A DNA stretch of 27,709 nt from Paramecium octaurelia (Eukaryota; Ciliophora; Oligohymenophorea; Peniculida; Parameciidae): NCBI GenBank assembly GCA_905182995.1, contig CAJJDP010000199.1:3712-31420 (forward strand). Direction: 5' to 3'. The notes beneath the pieces are model-generated. The model was given only the letters and a program-made list of their open reading frames with translations, was not told the DNA's origin and did not search any database. Each line of letters begins with the position of its first letter. The first letter of the stretch is position 1. The position numbers and the translations under genes were made by a program. Below, piece by piece: positions 24,180 to 27,709 of this stretch.

Positions 24180-24399
24180 TGCATTCAATAAAATTAGAGA
24201 TGTATAAATTATAAATACTTGAAATTCTTTCTAGTAATTATCATTACAAAGCACCATTTCGTTTTTAACATTAATTTATATTTTCTTATAATTTCTTTAT
24301 TTATATTTTATGACAAATTTCTTCTTTAATATCCAAACAAGGGATGTTTAACTATATCAACAAGTGAGATTTTACCGTTCCTGTGTAATATCTCTTTCA
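24180..24399. other. Spacer after the membrane-protein gene
   Basis: AT-rich, with no gene recognised. The last bases pass abruptly into the GC-rich island. Confidence 0.4.
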
Positions 24400-24409
24400 T
24401 TTATAAAAG
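24400..24409 (+). promoter_or_regulatory. TATA-like element before the RNA-like island
   Basis: TTTATAAAAG lies just upstream of the GC-rich segment. Such boxes are common by chance in AT-rich DNA. If used at the usual spacing of about 25-30 nt, it would start transcription near 24430, inside the predicted stem, so its role is uncertain. Confidence 0.25.
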
Positions 24410-24413
24410 ATTA

Positions 24414-24525
24414 GGTCGGGTCTAGACTGGGAAGCTAGTACTGAGGTTGGTCAAGACTGGTATATAACTGTCTCTATAGTACGCCTCGCGAAGGCTAAAA
24501 ATCCCGGTGGAAGCCCGACTTTTTT
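24414..24525 (+). ncRNA. Candidate Pol III-type structured RNA
   Basis: GC content rises sharply over this segment. GTCGGG at 24415-24420 pairs with CCCGAC at 24514-24519, closing the ends, and six Ts (24520-24525) follow directly, as in an RNA polymerase III terminator. An internal hairpin GCCT/AGGC lies at 24483-24495 with a CGCGA loop. AGACTGG occurs twice (from 24424 and from 24454). TAGTACTGAGG resembles part of 5S rRNA, but the rest does not. Conserved signatures of U6, SRP RNA, RNase P and telomerase RNA were not found. It could be an unrecognised small RNA, a relic, or foreign or misassembled sequence, since a contig end is nearby. Confidence 0.45.
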
Positions 24526-24638
24526 CCTTGACTCGTTCTGCCTGTTGCTAGGCGTCTGCTGAAACATTTTGTCTTGAACTCCTGTCTAGCAGTTGCGATG
24601 TGTGGAAGCCCGACTGTCACCTTGCACCTTCTCCGCAC
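24526..24638. other. GC-rich tail of the island up to the gap
   Basis: It contains a second copy of GTGGAAGCCCGACT (24602-24615; first copy 24507-24520, 95 nt earlier), a small hairpin GCCT/AGGC at 24540-24553, and the pair CTGCT/AGCAG further on. It may hold a second, truncated RNA unit or be contig-end artefact. Confidence 0.4.
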
Positions 24639-24639
24639 N
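24639..24639. other. Assembly gap or ambiguous base (N)
   Basis: Sequence character changes at once from GC-rich to AT-rich, and a minus-strand gene is cut off here, so this is a contig join. Confidence 0.9.
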
Positions 24640-25150
24640 TATATTTAAATTTGCACCTATTTTATATTTAGTCTTGAAAATCAAACTCCTAAATTAATGT
24701 AGTATTCCTATTTGATAGATTCAAATTATATTATTTTAAAGTAAAACGACTTAAACAAAATATATTTAAACTTCCATCTTCATTTATATCCATATCACCA
24801 CAGAGTTCTGTCCCTACAATTTTAGTATAAAATCTAAGCTTCTCATTAACATTAACTGAATCCTCTTAATAAACTAAATCAACGCTTGTACAAACGATAA
24901 GATATTCAAATTTACGAATTAAGGAGCATATCAGCCTTTCTTGTATTTTATTCTTGTAATCCAAGGCATCAATAATTTTTATGATCAATGGATCTTCTTA
25001 CTAAGGGATTATGAATGAAGGTGTTATAATTTAATTGTCAACATGTTAAAGTTTTGAATAATCTTCATCATCTCCATCCAAAAAGTAACAGCCAGAGATG
25101 TATGCATAGCAATTGAAAAACGGTTGAAATTATAAATATTGACATGACAT
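24640..25150 (-). CDS. Amino-terminal part of an unrecognised conserved-looking protein, truncated by the gap
   Basis: The ATG at 25150-25148 begins MSCQYLQFQPFFNCYAYISG, and the frame stays open for 170 codons to the N. The text is strongly protein-like: GCYFLDGDDEDYSK, KIIDALDYKNKIQERL, KFEYLIVCTSVDLVYQED, then KIVGTELCGDMDINEDGSL and LSRFTLKQYNL, the last two resembling beta-strand blades of a propeller. No signal peptide is visible. The family was not recognised. The 3' part lies beyond the gap or is missing. An initiator further upstream is possible but this ATG fits the protein-like stretch. Coding status is likely, function unknown. Confidence 0.65.
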
Positions 25151-25203
25151 TTTAACAGAATTTAACTTAAACACTAGGTAGCCTAACAAAATAAATAAAT
25201 TTC

Positions 25204-25464
25204 TCATTTTAAATAATTTATTATCTTAATTGCCATTTTATTTTGCATATTTATGTTAAATTTATTCTTCCTGCGATTATAATTAGATTATTACTTGATC
25301 GAGTGATATAGTTTATCTTCACTAATTAATTAACAGAATAAAATTGCTTCTTCAAATATTTTACAAGCTTGGTTATAATCAATAGGATTATAAATGAGTT
25401 AAAAAGGTCTAATATTAAAATTATGGAAACTTTATTAAAGTTCATTCTTTTAAGATATTGCAAC
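25204..25464 (-). pseudogene. Carboxy-terminal remnant of a TPR-like protein
   Basis: The minus frame is open for 86 codons to TGA 25206-25204. Its second half reads LIYNPIDYNQACKIFEEAIL followed by FCQLISEDKLYHSIKQQ and a basic tail. The first part matches the turn and helix pattern of a final TPR unit. Just upstream (about 25550-25460) another minus frame reads KTLDLNTIIHKISINLSCN and stops at a TGA, so the 5' part is shifted or separated by an intron. It ends about 50 nt from the start of the next minus-strand gene. Probably a decayed or incompletely resolved gene. Confidence 0.4.
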
Positions 25465-25645
25465 TCAAATTAATGCTTATTTTATGAATAATTGTGTTAA
25501 GATCTAGTGTTTTGTTGAAGATAGAATTTAAACCAAAAGGTTGAGATTTTTTAAATTACCAATATCACTGAAATATTCTTTCAAAGTCAAGGTACTATTT
25601 TAAATATTTTTTCTAATATTTTTTTTAAGTTAATATTTAAAAATA

Positions 25646-26770
25646 TCATTCAATTTATTATTTATATATTAATTTTCTAAACTCTATGTTTCCAGACTTG
25701 CAATCCCATGTAACCAAAAATTCTCCATTATTGCTTATTGTTTCAAAAATATTTCCAAAATTGCCGCATTAATTAAAGTTTAATTCTACTTCTAATTTGC
25801 AGTCCCAACCTTAAGAATGAAAGTTGAATTTTATTAAATTAACCCAATATCCATTTTTAGAGACTAAGAGTTATTTAGAAGCAACATAGACTTAGGGGAA
25901 AAAATACTAGCAAGTCTACCCACTTCTAGAAAGAGCAAGTTCTCTTGATTTTATAAAAAGTCCAGTGGCAAGATCCAATGTGTATAGAAATAAATGAGTT
26001 CCTTCAAAATACTGGAAAGCAAAAATATCTGTTGTAATAAAAGATATGCGAAATCCACTTTCTTGAATCTTCTGTTTAACATACCAAAATTAATCAGTAG
26101 ACTTATCAATTATTAAAATTTATTTATCTCTACCACAGGAAATCAATCATTTATTCCCTTGATTTAGAGATAATCCATTTACTTAATCTAGGTGTTCGCT
26201 AATTGTTTATGTACAAGTCCAACAGGAATTTTATGAATATGTCCAAAATTTAATATTCTTGACATATGATCCACTGATAAAAAGGTTTTCTGAATTTTAA
26301 CTCACAACCAAACAAGTAATTAAACGAGTATGTTCTTTCAGTTTTGCTATATGTTTGGAACTAGATAACAAATTCAAGGAATGAATTAAAATAAATGAAC
26401 CATATGACCCACTAATTAATTGTGATCTATCGTTAAAGAAATTGAGTGTAGAAACCACATTCTTATGCAGTTTTATCTAAAGTAAATATTTAAATTTCTC
26501 ATTTTTTTAATATATTACTTTGCTATAATATTTGGATCCTAAGGCTATAAGCGTGTTATTATAGTTTATAGCTTGAGCAAAACAATGAAAAGGATATTTC
26601 TAAGTTATTGAATAGACCAAATTATGGCTCAAGCATTTTTAGGAGATATTTTACTCAACTTATGAATTGTCCCTCTTTTGGATCATAAAATGAAAAATTT
26701 ATTAATAATTAGGATCCAGATGGGACAATTTATCAATCCTTTAAATTAATTATTTACTATAACTTTTTGA
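25646..26770 (-). pseudogene. WD40-repeat protein gene with one in-frame TGA
   Basis: One minus frame of 374 codons ends at TGA 25648-25646. It carries WD40-type repeats: HKNVVSTLNFF...LISGSYGSF, EHTRLITCLVVS...FISGSYVKNIKFW, and EHLDQVNGLSLN...LISCGRDKQILIID, then a conserved-looking tail with YFFPQVYVASKQLLVSKNGY and GEFLVTWDCKSGNIEFRK. The order recalls a Paramecium WD40 family. Codon 208 (26149-26147) is TGA inside the third repeat, where the family pattern suggests Gln, so a TAA-to-TGA change is likely. An in-frame ATG lies at 26686, but the protein probably begins further upstream behind an intron or frameshift, because coding-like text continues in another frame to about 26810. It is either a recent pseudogene or a sequencing error. 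Confidence 0.7.
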
Positions 26771-27255
26771 TCAAAATCGATTCCATATTTTAAAATTGTA
26801 ATTTTATGAATAATAAATAGTATAGAATATCAATAAATCTTAAAATATAATAATGCATTAGTACTTACTAAGATGTTAAATATATTTTGAAATTTTAAAG
26901 TTAAACCTTGTTTTCATTACGAATAATTTTTCCAGTACCATTTAAATTGATTCTTAATATAAATCGAGTTTTCAATGTCATCACATTATTCGTTGAATAA
27001 ATTAACTCATTAAAATTTCCTCAAATTTGTATATATTGATATTTTTTGAAGTTTTCGAACCTCTTTACAATGATACTACTAATTGATTGAGTATTCCTCT
27101 TTTTTATTATAAAACAATTAAATTTCTAAATACAATATGATTCAAGCGAAGCATTTATGAATGAATTGTTTCAAAATTCAAATTTGTATTCGGTTTCTTA
27201 CCTTCATTATAACCAATGATATTTAAATATTTTTTGTTATATCACTTGTATAAAT
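26771..27255. other. Unresolved 5' side of the minus-strand WD40 gene and spacer
   Basis: Minus-strand text such as ILKYGIDFDQKVIVNNQFK (about 26810-26740) may be an upstream exon of the WD40 gene. A further frame reads STNNVMTLKTRFILRINL around 27000-26930. Exons could not be joined with confidence. No RNA gene seen. Confidence 0.3.
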
Positions 27256-27520
27256 TCAATTTCTTTAAAAATACCACTTATATTAATTCTAATATTATAT
27301 TTTATGTTATTGTTTGAATGCATCGTAGTAATTAAAAAATAGATTGATATCATCTAGAGGTTATATCCTTCTCAGCTCGAAAATCAAACATATAAATTCC
27401 TAGACTATCTGATTGCCTTAATCAGGTCACATTCCAAAGTAAACATTGTTCAAATTAGCACTTTCTAAAATTTTTTACAATAACATATAATTAATAAAAT
27501 AAAGAGTTTCTTAACATAAC
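27256..27520 (-). pseudogene. Short coding-like frame, unidentified
   Basis: The minus frame reads LESANLNNVYFGM, then an in-frame TGA (27429-27427), then QEFICLIFELRRIQPLDD and NLFFNYYDAFKQQ before TGA 27258-27256. The first part has a pentapeptide-like look, but one motif is not enough to assign the family. It may belong to a gene continuing to the right. Confidence 0.25.
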
Positions 27521-27615
27521 TACTTGCAATTATAATCTAGTTGGTTTAAATTAAGTTACTGTAACAATAATTCGTTATAAATTAATATGTTATTTAATAT
27601 CCTAAAAAGTCAGCT

Positions 27616-27692
27616 TAATGAGACTTTGGGTAGATTAAAATAAAAATAATGATTTATTATTGTAATACATGAAGAGACAAAGTCTCAATTAT
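27616..27692. repeat. Inverted repeat, GAGACTTTG / CAAAGTCTC
   Basis: GAGACTTTG at 27620-27628 is mirrored by CAAAGTCTC at 27678-27686, with partly matching flanks (TAAT and AATTA). The arms are separated by 49 nt of AT-rich sequence. It could fold as a long hairpin, be a terminator, or be ends of a small element; nothing distinguishes these. Confidence 0.55.
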
Positions 27693-27709
27693 TAATTTTA
27701 GAATTTAAG

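Noticed and set aside
24430..24465. 5S rRNA similarity (TAGTACTGAGG)
   Set aside because: Only about a dozen bases match the region around loop E and helix IV of 5S rRNA; the 5' half and the rest of the 3' half do not follow, so no 5S call was made.
1..27709. Telomere or CRISPR-type arrays
   Set aside because: No GGGGTT/GGGTTT-type runs and no spaced direct-repeat arrays were seen on either strand.

Overview
The window looks like nuclear DNA of a ciliate, most likely a Paramecium species. It is very AT-rich. Long reading frames appear only when TAA and TAG are read as glutamine and TGA is the sole stop. Introns are tiny (22-28 nt, GT...TAG), and protein families that I recall as typical of Paramecium are present. 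Frames broken by TAA/TAG under the standard code are therefore mostly artefacts. In this code a random frame stays open for about 55-60 codons, so ORF length alone is weak evidence. I relied on protein motifs, intron fit and very long open frames.

Layout. 1-1070: decayed TPR-repeat gene (+) with one intron per repeat. 2153-4959: a ~1.4 kb segment present twice around a single N (3570). The copies match in the parts I compared, and their total lengths differ by exactly one 28-nt TA-bounded block (3503-3530), which looks like a germline internal eliminated sequence (IES). 6809-9174: an intact-looking gene (+) encoding a B-box-like zinc motif, a helical region, pentapeptide repeats and seven WD40 repeats. 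9175-17986: gene-poor or decayed DNA with coding-like fragments, the clearest at 12220-15200 (+) and 16945-17325 (-). 17987-18890: recognisable but broken tRNase Z gene (-). 20104-24179: very long gene (+) for a signal-peptide, single-pass membrane protein of about 1,350 residues. 24414-24638: GC-rich island with a stem and T-run like a Pol III RNA gene, ending at a second N (24639). 24640-25150: amino-terminal part of an unrecognised protein (-), cut by that gap. 25204-25464: tail of a TPR-like gene (-). 25646-26770: WD40 gene (-) interrupted by one in-frame TGA.

The genes do not form a pathway. The mix of two well-preserved genes, several relics and two assembly breaks suggests a weakly selected region (for example chromosome-end-like or incompletely processed germline sequence), but no telomeric repeats were seen. 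The most informative signals are the probable retained IES and the GC-rich RNA-like island.
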